Under the pieces are notes generated by a model. The model saw only the letters and a list, made by a program, of their open reading frames with translations, had not been told where the DNA came from and searched no databases. A stretch of 5,438 bases of DNA from JAJISK01 sp046759865 (GTDB lineage Archaea; Thermoplasmatota; Thermoplasmata; RBG-16-68-12; JAJISG01): contig JBHIDB010000074.1 of NCBI GenBank assembly GCA_046759865.1, forward strand, positions 1 through 5,438. Reading direction: 5' to 3'. The translations under genes were made by a program, and so were the position numbers. Shown here piece by piece: positions 4,589 through 5,438 of this stretch (position 1 is its first letter; each line of letters begins with the position of its first letter).

Positions 4589-5438
4589 CGGAGGGGAAAG
4601 CGCAGTAGGGCGCCGATGCCTCCGAGCGCCCGGAGCTTCTGGCCTGCGTCGTGTCGGCTGCTCACCACGAGAACGCGACCCTTCTTCCTTTCGGCGCGCC
4701 GCATGAGGCTCTCCGCCTCGCCTGACCGTGTCAACTCGTCGGTCACCAGGAGGGTCTCCACGGCCCCCGCCGCGACGGCAGTGTTCACTTCCTCCGGACC
4801 GTAGGCGTGCGGACCGTTCCGGGCGATCTCCTCGAGGAGCCGCTCCACGAAGCGGGTCTCCAGGGCCACACGAGAGTCTTCCAGGACTCGCTCGGCAAGG
4901 CCTCCTCGCAGCGCCTCTTGGATTCCCGTGATGCCGGGGTGGCCGGTGGCGAAGTCGGAAGCCTCCCGGAACAACTCCGGCTCTCGCTCCCGGCCGAACT
5001 GCAGGAAGTCCTCCCGAGCGAAGCCGGGGCCGAGGACGATCAGGCCCGGCGGGTCCAGCTGACGCACCTTCTCCAACACCTGCCCGTAGTACTCCTCCTT
5101 TGGCGGCTCGTCGACCTCGTACATCTTGCCGGTGCTCCGGCCCCGGATCTCCGCCACCTCACGAATCCCGGATTGGTGCATCTGCGCCACCAGCGCCTCC
5201 TCGTCGTCCAAGGAGACCATCGTCACCAGGGGCTTCTCCGTGGCCTCCACCGCCTCCTGGATCCGCTGCAGTTGGGACTCCCGCCATTCCTTGACAATCT
5301 CCAAGGCCTCCCCGGCGACGACGTTGAGGGTGTGATGGGAGCCCAGGTCCATGGCCCCTTCCTCGATCAGGCCGTGGACCCGCAGGCGGTCCGTGAACGC
5401 GTCGTACTCCCGACGCTCCACCCGGAGGCTCAGGGTCA
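4585..5438 (-). CDS. pelA: Pelota (aPelota/Dom34) ribosome rescue factor, 5' end cut by window
   Basis: Archaeal Pelota is an aRF1 paralogue that binds the empty A site of stalled ribosomes and, with aEF1A and ABCE1, splits them for recycling. The open frame enters at the right edge (first full codon 5434-5436) and encodes 283 visible residues. The family is about 350 long, so some 70-80 N-terminal residues are missing, and the GTG at 5421 is an internal codon, not the start. Visible parts are the end of domain 1 (SLRVERREYDAFTDRLRVHG, then LGSHHTLNV), the central eRF1_2-like domain at about 65-165 (with VLGPGFAREDFL), and the C-terminal eRF1_3-like domain at about 175-283 (GPHAYGPEEV, GAVETLLVTDELTRSGEAE, and terminal LGGIGALLRFPLR). 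No GGQ motif is present, as expected for Pelota and unlike aRF1. It is convergent with the DUF99 gene. Confidence 0.96.
   Translation of the reverse strand, partial: TLSLRVERREYDAFTDRLRVHGLIEEGAMDLGSHHTLNVVAGEALEIVKEWRESQLQRIQEAVEATEKPLVTMVSLDDEEALVAQMHQSGIREVAEIRGRSTGKMYEVDEPPKEEYYGQVLEKVRQLDPPGLIVLGPGFAREDFLQFGREREPELFREASDFATGHPGITGIQEALRGGLAERVLEDSRVALETRFVERLLEEIARNGPHAYGPEEVNTAVAAGAVETLLVTDELTRSGEAESLMRRAERKKGRVLVVSSRHDAGQKLRALGGIGALLRFPLR

Noticed and set aside
5419..5421. GTG at 5421 as the start of the Pelota gene
   Set aside because: The upstream codons (T-L-S-L-R) continue the conserved domain 1 strand of Pelota, so the gene extends past the window edge.

Overview
This window comes from an archaeon with a GC-rich genome. 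Its genes are an archaeal-type tRNA-guanine transglycosylase with a PUA domain, the ribosome-rescue factor Pelota, the Pth2-type peptidyl-tRNA hydrolase and a DUF99 protein, a set that together is typical of Archaea. The proteins are rich in Lys/Arg and not strongly acidic, which argues against a haloarchaeon. A Thermoplasmata-like or other GC-rich euryarchaeal lineage is possible, but the phylum cannot be settled from this sequence. No mobile element, CRISPR array, rRNA or tRNA gene was seen. Coding density is very high.

Layout, left to right. (1) Positions 1-1817, minus strand: tgtA, running off the left edge and lacking only the end of its PUA domain. (2) 1818-1904: an 87-bp divergent intergenic region with TATA-like elements. 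(3) 1905-2759, plus: an HhH plus DEDDy RNase H-fold exonuclease (COG3359/YprB-like), probably starting at TTG. (4) 2714-3094, minus: a MazG-like/dCTPase-type nucleotide pyrophosphohydrolase, whose 3' end overlaps the exonuclease gene by 46 bp. (5) 3095-3162: a second short divergent promoter region containing an inverted repeat around a TATA-like core. (6) 3163-4588, plus: a three-gene operon of a small membrane/coiled-coil protein, Pth2 and DUF99. The genes are joined by TGATG stop/start overlaps, each preceded by GAGG at the same 8-nt spacing. (7) 4585-5438, minus: pelA (Pelota), lacking its N-terminus at the right edge. Its stop codon shares a CTAG palindrome with the DUF99 stop.

Functionally, most of the window concerns translation and its quality control: tRNA modification (archaeosine), recycling of peptidyl-tRNA (Pth2) and rescue of stalled ribosomes (Pelota). 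Nucleotide-pool cleaning (MazG) and a nuclease complete it. The two proteins of unknown role are the membrane/coiled-coil protein coupled to Pth2 and the endonuclease V-fold DUF99 protein downstream of Pth2. They are the best candidates for new biology by association. Overall this looks like an ordinary archaeal housekeeping region, not an accessory island.
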